From the NCBI GenBank assembly GCA_964580435.1, contig CAZOKP010000001.1, positions 62,001 to 126,000 of the forward strand: DNA of 64,000 nucleotides, read 5' to 3'. Position numbers and translations under genes: made by a program. A model generated the notes under the pieces. It was not told where the DNA came from. It was given only the letters and a program-made list of their open reading frames with translations, and searched no databases. The DNA comes from CAZKEW01 sp964580435. GTDB taxonomy: Bacteria > Acidobacteriota > Aminicenantia > Aminicenantales > UBA8522. Shown piece by piece: positions 1 through 7,492 of the stretch. The stretch's first letter is position 1, and the number at the start of each line of letters is the position of its first letter.

Positions 1-532
1 TGTGCCAGGCGTCGGCGACGTGGTAATGCTTATAGCCTTCGTCGGAAAACCGCTACCACGCGTCCTCGGTCATCCCGTGCAACGCCAGGGTCTTGATCCT
101 CTCTTCATGCCGCAGCTCACCGGCGATGACCATGCCGCCTTCGCCCGTGGTGATGTTCTTGGTGACGTAGAAGCTTAAGCAGCCCATCGCGCTGAAGGCC
201 CCCGCTTTCCTGCCGTGATATTCCGATTCGATCGCGTGCGCGCTATCCTCGGCAATGGCAAGCCCGCGCGACGAAGCAATCCCGCGCAGCTCGTTCATCG
301 CGCACGGCCTGCCGGCGAAGTGGACTGGCATTATGGCCCTTGTCCTGGGACTGATCTTTGTCTCGACATCTCGGGGATCGATGGTCAGGGTGGAACGGCC
401 GCAATCCGCGAAGACAGGGCGCTCGCCGCAGTGGATGACGGCGTTGGCGGCCGCGCTGGAATTAAACGAGATGGCAGCCTGGGCCTCTTTGGATGCCCCG
501 AACATCTCTTCGAACTTACGCACGACTTTTTA
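1..532 (-). pseudogene. DegT/DnrJ/EryC1/StrS sugar aminotransferase remnant, broken
   Basis: Members of this PLP-dependent family aminate keto-sugars for surface polysaccharides. The minus-strand reading carries typical blocks: PVFADC, TLTIDP, PVHFAGRPC, AEDSAHAIE, and SFYVTKNITTGEGGM with the PLP lysine. An in-frame TAG (53-55) follows LALHGMTEDAW, but the same frame continues past it as RFSDEGYKHYHV, which is what intact relatives encode there; a lysine codon probably became a stop. Near the N-terminus FNSSAAANAVIH joins two motifs that are normally about 25 residues apart, so an internal segment is also missing, and a TAA lies in frame just upstream at 530-532. The base composition is GC-rich, unlike the genes that follow. 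The remnant runs off the window edge. An intact gene read through TAG is less likely because of the deletion. Confidence 0.8.
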
Positions 533-909
533 TCATGATGATGTGATGCACCACCTTGGGCAGCCGGTAGGCTCCCCGTTGGAAAATCTTTTTATCAGGA
601 GGTGCACAAATAAATTATGTCGGTATTGACCATCATCGTCAACACCCGCAAATCGCCTTGCGGGATAAGAGAGGCGAGGATGAAGGGTGCACTTCTCAAG
701 ACGTTTCGTCACCTTCAGGAGCGCGTCGGCGAGACGAACACTTTGGTCGAAGACTTGTATATAAGAAGATGCCCTCGGCATAAAATGAAAATGAATATGA
801 TTATAATCGGCCGCCTTCGGCAAATTCCTAACGGGCCTTGCGTAGCATCATCGGAGAAGGAATATTCTTTGCCATTTCTTTTATGTTTTTCTGAATAAAC
901 CTATTCGTA
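533..909. other. Intergenic stretch with no recognisable gene
   Basis: About 375 bases between the broken aminotransferase and the first glycosyltransferase. Short open frames exist on both strands but none shows a family motif or a convincing ribosome binding site. It probably contains decayed coding DNA, and the base composition shifts here from GC-rich to AT-rich. Confidence 0.4.
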
Positions 910-2121
910 TTACTTCTCGCTAATTGCATATTGATAGGCTTGAAGCAAATAAGGTATAGAATAATCCCACGCAAGCATATTTTCTATTCTCTCTCTTCCC
1001 AATTGTCCTATTTTCAATCTTAATTCTGGGTTGTGCGCAAGAAAAATTATCTTTTCAGCAAGGTCGATCGTATTGTTGGGCTCGGCATATAACGCAGCTT
1101 GGCCACATGATATTCTTGTTTCCTTAAGATCAAAGGCAACGACGGGTTTTGCTAAGGCCATATATTCAAGGACTTTGTTCATAGTGGATAGATCATTAAA
1201 TGAATTAAATGGATCTGGTTGTACGCAGATATCACAAGTGTTTAATATCGGTAGCATGACGTCATCTGGGATACGGCCAGTAAAAGTGACGGAACTTTCC
1301 AAACTTGATTTTCGAACCTTCATCTGAAGGGATTTCAGCGAAGTTCCACCGCCGATGAGGATAAACTTGTAGCCAGATAACTTCTTGGTGATTAGGATAT
1401 GTTCACTGGCGCTTAAAAGGTAGTCCACGCCATCTTGAGGGTTCATATTTCCAAGATAGCCTATCAGGACTTCTCCCACTTTTTTTAAGCCTTCCTTTGG
1501 CGGCATAATTTTGAACTTGTTTAGATCTGGACCATTCCTCACAACAAATACCTCATGTGGGCTTTTGCCTCCTCTAGATATAGCCTTTTCTTTATAAGAT
1601 TTATTAGTCGCAATGACAGCGTCAGCCAATCTGAATGAACATTTTTCTAAAAAAAGGAAGATCTTAAGCAACGGGCTGTGAGGCTTTATCATCCCGCGTG
1701 AAAGAACGAGCTCCGGAACAAGATCGTGATGATCAAAGATGAATTTCTTTCCCAATAATTTGTAAGGCAATGCTATTATCCAAAGAATATCTTTTGGATT
1801 ACAAGCCTGAAAAACAGTGAAGCCATGGCGAATAACTACCCACAGCGTTAAAAGCGAGCCAAAAAACAAAGAAATCAGCGTTTCCATACTTTGACCGATG
1901 GCTGAATTCGCCACTGGCTTGCGATAAAAATACGCCCGCCCTCTCTCGTTGATTATTTGACGGAATTTGTCATCGCGGTATTTTGGGGAAATGACTGTTA
2001 CTTCCCATCCATCGTTGATGAGAGCTTTGACCTCTCGCATAACTCTATTATCGTAGGTGAAAGATCCATCTTCGATAAAAATCAGGTTTTTCTTTTTGAT
2101 CTCTATCTTCTTTTCTACCAA
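910..2121 (-). CDS. GT4-family glycosyltransferase
   Basis: This 403-residue protein has the two-domain GT-B layout of family 4 glycosyltransferases, which transfer a sugar from a nucleotide donor to a lipid-linked glycan at the cytoplasmic membrane. The N-terminal acceptor domain begins after a Lys-rich leader (NLIFIEDGSFTYDNRVMRE). The linker carries VVRNGPDLNKF. The C-terminal donor domain has IGYLGNMNPQDGVDYLL, FTGRIP and the nucleotide-binding NKVLEYMALAKPVVAFD near residue 330. It overlaps the end of the upstream algD-like gene by seven bases, so the two are probably cotranscribed and coupled. Donor and acceptor sugars cannot be read from the sequence. Confidence 0.88.
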   Translation of the reverse strand: MVEKKIEIKKKNLIFIEDGSFTYDNRVMREVKALINDGWEVTVISPKYRDDKFRQIINERGRAYFYRKPVANSAIGQSMETLISLFFGSLLTLWVVIRHGFTVFQACNPKDILWIIALPYKLLGKKFIFDHHDLVPELVLSRGMIKPHSPLLKIFLFLEKCSFRLADAVIATNKSYKEKAISRGGKSPHEVFVVRNGPDLNKFKIMPPKEGLKKVGEVLIGYLGNMNPQDGVDYLLSASEHILITKKLSGYKFILIGGGTSLKSLQMKVRKSSLESSVTFTGRIPDDVMLPILNTCDICVQPDPFNSFNDLSTMNKVLEYMALAKPVVAFDLKETRISCGQAALYAEPNNTIDLAEKIIFLAHNPELRLKIGQLGRERIENMLAWDYSIPYLLQAYQYAISEK

Positions 2122-3431
2122 GAGATGCCCTCGTATTTGGCACTGGTTTCAACGCTTTCCGATATTCTGACTAGATCTAGAACATGTTGATTTCCTTTAA
2201 GATGGGGGAATATTTTCCTGAACTCTTCATTCTTGTTGCCAATGATGATGATTTCAGAATGAATCAGTATTTCTTGAATATTCTCGACCATCAAGTCCGC
2301 GATATGGGGAATATGCGTTTCGATGTATTCTTTGTTCGTGCCCGTGAGTCTAGCTAAAGCCACGTCTCTGTCATAGATCTTGATCTGAAGCCCCTTCCCA
2401 AGGAGGGCCTCTATGAGCTCGACAAGGGGAGATTCGCGGAGATCGTCGGTGCCAGCCTTGAAGGCAAACCCCAGAACCCCTATTCTCTTTCTTCTCAGGC
2501 CTAAGATCCTCTGAATTGCATTCTTAACCTGCAATTCATTGCTCGGAAGAATCGCATTCAACACGGGAACATTGACATCAACTGATTTGGCCAGATAGGT
2601 TATGGCCCGAAGGTCTTTGGGTAGGCACGAGCCGCCAAAGGCAAAACCAGGTTTGAGATACGCTGGGGAGATATTCAATTTCTCGTCCTGGCAAAAGATT
2701 TTCATGACTTCATGGGAATCAATTTTAAGGGCCGAGCAGAGGTTCCCTATCTCGTTGCTGAAAACAATTTTCAGGGCATGGAAACAATTGTCCACGTTTT
2801 TTATCATTTCTGCAACTCTAAAAGACGTCTCAATAAGCGGCGCATTAATATTCTGATATAAACGAGAAATAGCATCTGCATCCGATGCTTGTGAACGCCC
2901 GATGACAATCTTTGGTGGATTATAGAAATCATATACAGCCGAGGATTCGCGCATAAATTCAGGATTAACGACTACACCAAACTCCCTGCCGAACTTTTTT
3001 TGAGAAATTCTTTCAAGCTGGGGGATTAAGATATCTTCTGTTGTGCCCGGGACTATCGTTGATCGTAGAGCAATAAGATGATATCCAGTTTTGCCTTGGA
3101 TATAATCTCCGATTTCGTTGATGACTTTTTGCACATACTCCAAATTTAGCGAGCCATTCAAATTTGAAGGTGTTCCTACGCAGACGAGCGATATATCAGT
3201 ATTCAGGACAGAATATTTCCCATCTGTTGTGGCTTTTAAGGCGCCTCTTTTTACGTTTTTTGCAATTATATCTTCGAGATTTTTTTCAATGACCGGAGAT
3301 TTACCTTCATTAATCATTGCAACTTTTGTCTTATTGGAGTCAACCCCCAGGACTGAGCAGCCGGTCTCAGCGAGGCATGCCGCTGTCACAGAACCCACAT
3401 ATCCTAACCCAAAAACACTGATTCTAAACAT
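2115..3431 (-). CDS. algD: AlgD-like GDP-mannose 6-dehydrogenase (UDPG/GDP-Man dehydrogenase family)
   Basis: The 438-residue product should oxidise a nucleotide sugar to a nucleotide uronate in two NAD-dependent steps. The N-terminal Rossmann motif is GLGYVGSVTAACLAETG. The central block AFGGSCLPKDLRAITY contains the catalytic cysteine, and the C-terminal domain has FKAGTDDLRESPLVELIEALL and ends EGISW. These blocks, including NKEYIE and the extreme C-terminus, resemble Pseudomonas AlgD more than UDP-glucose dehydrogenases, so GDP-mannuronate is the likely product. It is followed by a GT4 gene with a seven-base overlap. Substrate assignment rests on remembered motif similarity; UDP-sugar use is not excluded. 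Confidence 0.85.
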   Translation of the reverse strand: MFRISVFGLGYVGSVTAACLAETGCSVLGVDSNKTKVAMINEGKSPVIEKNLEDIIAKNVKRGALKATTDGKYSVLNTDISLVCVGTPSNLNGSLNLEYVQKVINEIGDYIQGKTGYHLIALRSTIVPGTTEDILIPQLERISQKKFGREFGVVVNPEFMRESSAVYDFYNPPKIVIGRSQASDADAISRLYQNINAPLIETSFRVAEMIKNVDNCFHALKIVFSNEIGNLCSALKIDSHEVMKIFCQDEKLNISPAYLKPGFAFGGSCLPKDLRAITYLAKSVDVNVPVLNAILPSNELQVKNAIQRILGLRRKRIGVLGFAFKAGTDDLRESPLVELIEALLGKGLQIKIYDRDVALARLTGTNKEYIETHIPHIADLMVENIQEILIHSEIIIIGNKNEEFRKIFPHLKGNQHVLDLVRISESVETSAKYEGISW

Positions 3432-3452
3432 AATAGAATTCCTTTCTGTTCG

Positions 3453-3842
3453 TTATATAATCTTCAACAGATCTCTAATTCCTCCAATAAAAAGGGTAGC
3501 TGTAATAATGACGCCTGAGATTTGTGCAACTACGCAAAATCCCCAAATTAGGAAGACACGTTGAAAAGTCAAGTGCAATATCATTTTTATGATTAATAAA
3601 CTTCCCAAGAGTCCAAAGAAAAAGCCAAGGGTTGCTTCAGAACTTGGAAGAGTAAATAACATAATTCCGGCTAGATATGGAGTTAGCGTAGCAGCTCCTG
3701 CGGCCAAGATAATATTTTTTCTGGAAATCATCCTAATTCTCAGCAATCTTGCTCCGATCCAGATGAATATAACAGTGATTAACATACTGATAATCACGGT
3801 GACAAAAACAAAACTTGACCACGCCTCTATTGCATCTAACAT
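3453..3842 (-). CDS. Small four-helix membrane protein, unknown
   Basis: I do not recognise this family. The start is taken at the ATG at 3842 (129 residues), because a GAGGAC ribosome binding site lies just before it; the longer frame begins with TTG at 3863. Four strongly hydrophobic stretches are visible: FVFVTVIISMLITVIFIWIG, NIILAAGAATLTPYLAGIML, LGFFFGLLGSLLIIKMIL and VFLIWGFCVVAQISGVIITA. It sits 21 bases upstream of the algD-like gene on the same strand and may be cotranscribed with it. There are no catalytic motifs. A small helper in polymer synthesis is a guess from context only. Confidence 0.6.
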   Translation of the reverse strand: MLDAIEAWSSFVFVTVIISMLITVIFIWIGARLLRIRMISRKNIILAAGAATLTPYLAGIMLFTLPSSEATLGFFFGLLGSLLIIKMILHLTFQRVFLIWGFCVVAQISGVIITATLFIGGIRDLLKII

Positions 3843-3939
3843 GAAATTGTCCTCTTTTCCCAATATTTAAAAGAATTTATCCTATATTTTATTATATTTA
3901 TAGCAAACATTCAGACCTTTTTCCAATAGAATGATTTAA

Positions 3940-4103
3940 AATCACCTCTAAAATCATCTTGGAAGGTGATTACCCTTCATAGCTATTCGTGGCAACCTGA
4001 ACGCGCCTTGTTTAGCTGGCTGGGCAAGGCAAAGCTCTGAAGGTAAAGGAAGCCCATCTTGTCGTCCTTCACTTTTGCTCCTCAACAGCCAGCCCCTTTT
4101 TTA
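3940..4103 (+). other. Structured intergenic region; possible small RNA with terminator-like end
   Basis: Between two minus-strand genes the plus strand carries a perfect 8-bp dyad, AATCACCT at 3940-3947 and AGGTGATT at 3964-3971. A second inverted pair, GCTGGCTG at 4015-4022 and CAGCCAGC at 4086-4093, is followed directly by CCCC and a T-run on the plus strand. This could be a structured RNA ending in a terminator. No known RNA family was recognised. The first dyad resembles a motif at 41328-41372. Confidence 0.3.
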
Positions 4104-4105
4104 TT

Positions 4106-4924
4106 TCAGAGAAATTCCTTGAGAGGAGCAAATTTAAAATCTCTCGTCAGCCGCTCTAATTTCTTTTCCATACCAGATAGGCCATGATAATGGATGAAAT
4201 GTAGCAATGGATTACATTTGATCCTTGGTTGATCCGGATCCAGCTCCCAGTTATGGAGATATATAACTGCTGGGCCCTCGGTTTTGTTTATATGGCGAAG
4301 GCCTTTCTTGAAAATTATATAAGGAAAAAGTCTTAGATAAAATCCTCCTGCCCAGGGAAGTCGTTTGCCCAAAATTGGCAATGTGGCTAATGGAAATTCC
4401 ATGAAGTGCCCTTTTTCTAAAAAGACTTTATGAAAGCTAAAATCATGTCCGGGGTGACCATGCATGATCTTGGAAATCGGATTTGTGCTGCTATCATATA
4501 ATAATCCATTGTCCATAAGAACCTGAGATAGAGAGGGATTATTCTCATCGAAAGAAAAGGCAGGTGCTCGGAAGCCAAAAACAGGCTTTTTGGCGATGCC
4601 TTCGATGATCTCTTTAGATTTTTTGATTTCTTCAGAAAATTCTTCGGGGCTCAATTCGCTAGTTTTTCGATGGGTGTAAGAGTGCAACCCAATCTCATGA
4701 TCTTGATCGCAAATCTCCTTAATTAAATTTCTGTTCTTTTCAGCAAAAGCTCCGTTGATAAAAAATGTTGCTTTTATGTTTCTCTTTGCCAAAATATTCA
4801 ATATTTTTTCGGTGCCTGAATCGCGATGAGATTTTTTATTTTCATCCATAGGGATGTTTCGCATCTCAAACGCCTGATAATAGTATTCGATATCAATGGT
4901 AAGTGCATTAACCGTTTGGGTCAT
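4106..4924 (-). CDS. Polysaccharide deacetylase, XrtA/PEP-CTERM-locus type (NodB fold + DUF3473)
   Basis: The 272-residue protein has the NodB homology region: TIDIE (metal and catalytic Asp block), KATFFINGAFAE, the HSYTH metal-binding pair near residue 83 and GFRAPAFSF. The C-terminal half (YLHNWELDPDQPRI, then HYHGLSGMEKKLERL and FAPLKEFL) matches what I recall of the DUF3473 extension in deacetylases of exosortase-associated exopolysaccharide loci. The reaction would be removal of N-acetyl groups from the polymer. It has no signal peptide, like its relatives. It is divergent from the GT2 gene at 5139 and begins the minus-strand gene set. Confidence 0.85.
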   Translation of the reverse strand: MTQTVNALTIDIEYYYQAFEMRNIPMDENKKSHRDSGTEKILNILAKRNIKATFFINGAFAEKNRNLIKEICDQDHEIGLHSYTHRKTSELSPEEFSEEIKKSKEIIEGIAKKPVFGFRAPAFSFDENNPSLSQVLMDNGLLYDSSTNPISKIMHGHPGHDFSFHKVFLEKGHFMEFPLATLPILGKRLPWAGGFYLRLFPYIIFKKGLRHINKTEGPAVIYLHNWELDPDQPRIKCNPLLHFIHYHGLSGMEKKLERLTRDFKFAPLKEFL

Positions 4925-5138
4925 GAGAGAATTCTATCTTCTAATTCGAAAAAATGCCAGGGACAACGGTTAGGCCTAAACTCGTCAAGTCAAGTTTTCC
5001 ATCGAAAATATAATGCCGTTAGAATTTTTGACCTCTACCCAGGGGGATTTTCATATAAATACAGATTTTCAGCCAGAAGTAGAAATTGGGATTAAATTCT
5101 TGTATAATTTTAGAAACGTTATGGTCATATGAGAATTT

Positions 5139-6098
5139 ATGTATAAAAATCACAAAATTGTAATCGTTATCCCCGCCTACAATGAAGAAGAATCTATAGA
5201 AAAAGTCATAAGTTCCTTGCCAAATTTTGTCGACGATGTCATAGTCGTCGATGATGGTTCGACGGATAGGACCGCAGAGCTGGCAAGAAAAATGGGGTCC
5301 ACAGTCATTACTCATAAAAGAAACATCGGGGTCGGAGCCTCCTTTCACACGGGGATGAGGATGGCCTTAAGTCTTGATCCAGATATCATGGTGAATATCG
5401 ATGCAGATGGGCAATTCAATCCAGAAGACATTGTCAAATTAGTTGATCCCATCATTACAAAAGAGGCCGATTTTGTGACCGCTTCGAGATTCATGGATTC
5501 GTCCTATTATCCGGATATGAGCAAGATTAAATTCATCGGAAACAAGTTGATGTCTTCTTTTATAAACAGATTAAGCGGTCAAAAGTTCTATGATGTCTCT
5601 TGTGGTTTTAGAGCTTATTCGCAGGAATCTCTATTAAGATTGAATCTGTTTGGGGAGTTTACTTATACGCAAGAGACATTTTTGAACTTGGCGGTGAAAA
5701 ATGTCCGCATCATCGAGGTCCCGGTAAAAGTAAGGGGAACTCGCGAATTCGGCAAATCAAAAGTTGCCTCAAATTTATTTCATTATGGGTATCAAACTCT
5801 GAAAGTTATCGTTAAAACGATCAGAGATTATCGTCCGCTAAAATTATCTTCGATCATCTCTTCTATCTTCTTTTTTATGGGGTTGATTCTAGGAGCATTT
5901 GCCTTAGTTCATTGGATCGTAGCTTTTGCTATTACACCATTTAAATGGGCTGCATTTTTAGCGGGATTCTTTTTTCTAATGTCTATTTTGGCATTAAGCA
6001 TTGGCTTTATTCTGGATATGTTTGCCCGAATGAGACTTAATCAAGAGGAGATGCTATACTATCTAAAGCAGCTTTTCTTTAGGAATAAACACAAGTAA
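5139..6098 (+). CDS. GT2 polyprenyl-phosphate glycosyltransferase (GtrB/DPM1-like)
   Basis: A 319-residue GT-A enzyme with IVIVIPAYNEEESI at the N-terminus, VDDGSTDRT, DADGQF (the DXD metal site) and FRAYS. Two hydrophobic hairpins at about residues 240-300 anchor it in the membrane. This layout is that of dolichyl/undecaprenyl-phosphate mannose or glucose synthases, which load a sugar on a lipid phosphate carrier for use outside the cytoplasm. It opens the long plus-strand run. A TATAAT lies at 5103-5108, but no good -35 is seen. The large membrane protein at 7493 could use such a lipid-linked donor. Confidence 0.85.
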   Translation: MYKNHKIVIVIPAYNEEESIEKVISSLPNFVDDVIVVDDGSTDRTAELARKMGSTVITHKRNIGVGASFHTGMRMALSLDPDIMVNIDADGQFNPEDIVKLVDPIITKEADFVTASRFMDSSYYPDMSKIKFIGNKLMSSFINRLSGQKFYDVSCGFRAYSQESLLRLNLFGEFTYTQETFLNLAVKNVRIIEVPVKVRGTREFGKSKVASNLFHYGYQTLKVIVKTIRDYRPLKLSSIISSIFFFMGLILGAFALVHWIVAFAITPFKWAAFLAGFFFLMSILALSIGFILDMFARMRLNQEEMLYYLKQLFFRNKHK

Positions 6099-6127
6099 AT
6101 TATCAAGGTTTTAACGGAAATAAGATT

Positions 6128-6856
6128 ATGCATTTTCTAAAGCTCTTAATCTTATTTTCTCTATCGCTCACTTTTCTAGATGGACATAATCATAGGGTAG
6201 GAAGGGAGGGGAAGTACGACACCATGAACTCTCAAAATATAAGACAAAAAAGGATCATTCTTTTAGGCGCCTCAGTTGGAGGCGCCTGGGATATTTCCAG
6301 GCTGCCTGAACGAGTGAACAATTATGATTATGTCTTTGAATACATTCCTCATGGCGGTTTTGATAAAAGCAAGAGTTTAATTGAACTCCTATCAAGACAA
6401 GAAAATAGACCTGATGCCATATTCATAAAAGAATGTGCTGCATATTTTCCCGGCGATATGGACAAATACAAAAGTCTTATAAAAGAATGGATTAAAGAGT
6501 GCTTAGAACACAATGTTCTTCCTATTCCAGTTACTGTTGTGCCTGTTACCAGATTACATCCATTCAAGAAATTTCTTATTGATATAATAAGAATAAAGAA
6601 TCCTCTAAGATCTGGAAATCCATTCAAAAAAAATAAAAAATTAGCTGAATATAATGATTGGATTAAGCAATATTCAAAAAACTTAGGCTTATCTGTTCTT
6701 GACCTGGAAGCATCGTTAAGATACAGCGAAAAGAATAGGTATTTGAGAGAAGATTTAGCAAGAATCGATGGATTGCATGTTAACAGAAAAGCCTATAGAA
6801 TTTTAGATCAAATCGTTATTCCCACTTTAGAGACTGTAGGTTGGGGGAGAAAATAA
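6128..6856 (+). CDS. SGNH/GDSL-like protein, possible carbohydrate esterase
   Basis: The 242-residue product shows a weak SGNH hydrolase pattern: IILLGASVGGAWD near the start (block I, Ser in GAS), FIKECAAYFPGD where block III usually lies, and DGLHVNRKAYRIL near the C-terminus (block V Asp-x-x-His). It may add or remove O-acyl groups on the polymer. The start is uncertain: ATG 6128 gives a hydrophobic signal-like N-terminus, while ATG 6224 has a better ribosome binding site (GGAGGGGAAG) and would give a cytoplasmic protein of 210 residues. The GDSL motif is not canonical, so activity is unproven. Confidence 0.55.
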   Translation: MHFLKLLILFSLSLTFLDGHNHRVGREGKYDTMNSQNIRQKRIILLGASVGGAWDISRLPERVNNYDYVFEYIPHGGFDKSKSLIELLSRQENRPDAIFIKECAAYFPGDMDKYKSLIKEWIKECLEHNVLPIPVTVVPVTRLHPFKKFLIDIIRIKNPLRSGNPFKKNKKLAEYNDWIKQYSKNLGLSVLDLEASLRYSEKNRYLREDLARIDGLHVNRKAYRILDQIVIPTLETVGWGRK

Positions 6857-6871
6857 AATATTTTCTTCTTA

Positions 6872-6942
6872 TTAATATAGGACAAATGCCTATATTAAAA
6901 TCATCCTGCCTCTGATTTACTCGAAGAATGATTCTTCGTAAA
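6872..6942. other. Two strong dyads upstream of the receiver gene
   Basis: TTAATATAGG (6872-6881) and CCTATATTAA (6889-6898) form a perfect 10-bp inverted repeat with a 7-base spacer. A second hairpin, CGAAGAA TGA TTCTTCG (6922-6938), is flanked by TTTA and TAAA, which extend it. Neither is followed by a T-run, so an operator or an mRNA structure is more likely than a terminator. Confidence 0.55.
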
Positions 6943-6997
6943 ATTCACTCGCCAAGGCGGAGACTTCAACGCATATTCAATTTTGTTCTGGGTGAAA

Positions 6998-7375
6998 ATG
7001 CGCGTTATTATTGGCGATGATTCTGAAGTTCTTCGGACCCGTCTTATTGAGATTCTAACAGAAATTGAAGGAATTGAAGTTGTGGGTTACGCCGGTGATT
7101 CAATTAAAGTTGTTGAAGAAGTCGCTCATCTCAATCCGGATGTTGTAATTCTGGACATTCGCATGCCTGGCGAAAACGGCATTTCTGCCCTTGAGTCAAT
7201 CAAAAAAAGAGAGAAAGCTCCTTTGGTCATCATGTTCACGAATTTTCCTTACCTCCAATATCGGAAAAGGTGTCTTGATGCTGGTGCGGATTTCTTTTTC
7301 TACAAATCTACAGAATTCGAAAAACTTATCACTTTGCTGAAAAAATTAGTTAAACAAATGCACAAGAAAAAGTAG
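6998..7375 (+). CDS. Stand-alone CheY-like response regulator receiver
   Basis: A single receiver domain of about 125 residues, counting from ATG 6998; an upstream TTG at 6983 would add five. It has the acidic pair in IIGDDSE, the phospho-acceptor Asp in VVILDIRMPGENG, Thr in VIMFTN and Lys in FFYKS, so phosphorylation should be possible. There is no output domain, so it would act by protein contact. No histidine kinase is nearby. The position inside the polysaccharide run suggests control of polymer synthesis or of a partner encoded elsewhere. Confidence 0.82.
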   Translation: MRVIIGDDSEVLRTRLIEILTEIEGIEVVGYAGDSIKVVEEVAHLNPDVVILDIRMPGENGISALESIKKREKAPLVIMFTNFPYLQYRKRCLDAGADFFFYKSTEFEKLITLLKKLVKQMHKKK

Positions 7376-7492
7376 AAACTAGCTCCAGGCTAATTCGGAA
7401 TTACAAGAGCTAAAATATGAATGGTGCTTCGATAGGCAACGGCGGTAGCCTATCAATTGCGTTAGGGAAAAAATCTACAGCGGAGATCCAAA

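Noticed and set aside
53..55. Recoded UAG (amber read-through) in the aminotransferase
   Set aside because: The gene also lacks an internal segment, and a normal RF1 gene is present at 36834.
3845..3935. Sigma-54 promoter before the small membrane protein gene at 3842
   Set aside because: GG and GC are 11 bases apart instead of 10 and the -24 block lacks TGGCA.
4010..4100. Possible c-di-GMP (GEMM) riboswitch because of GGCAAGGCAAAGC
   Set aside because: The order of conserved blocks, the tetraloop receptor and the strand relative to downstream genes do not fit; only short pieces resemble it.
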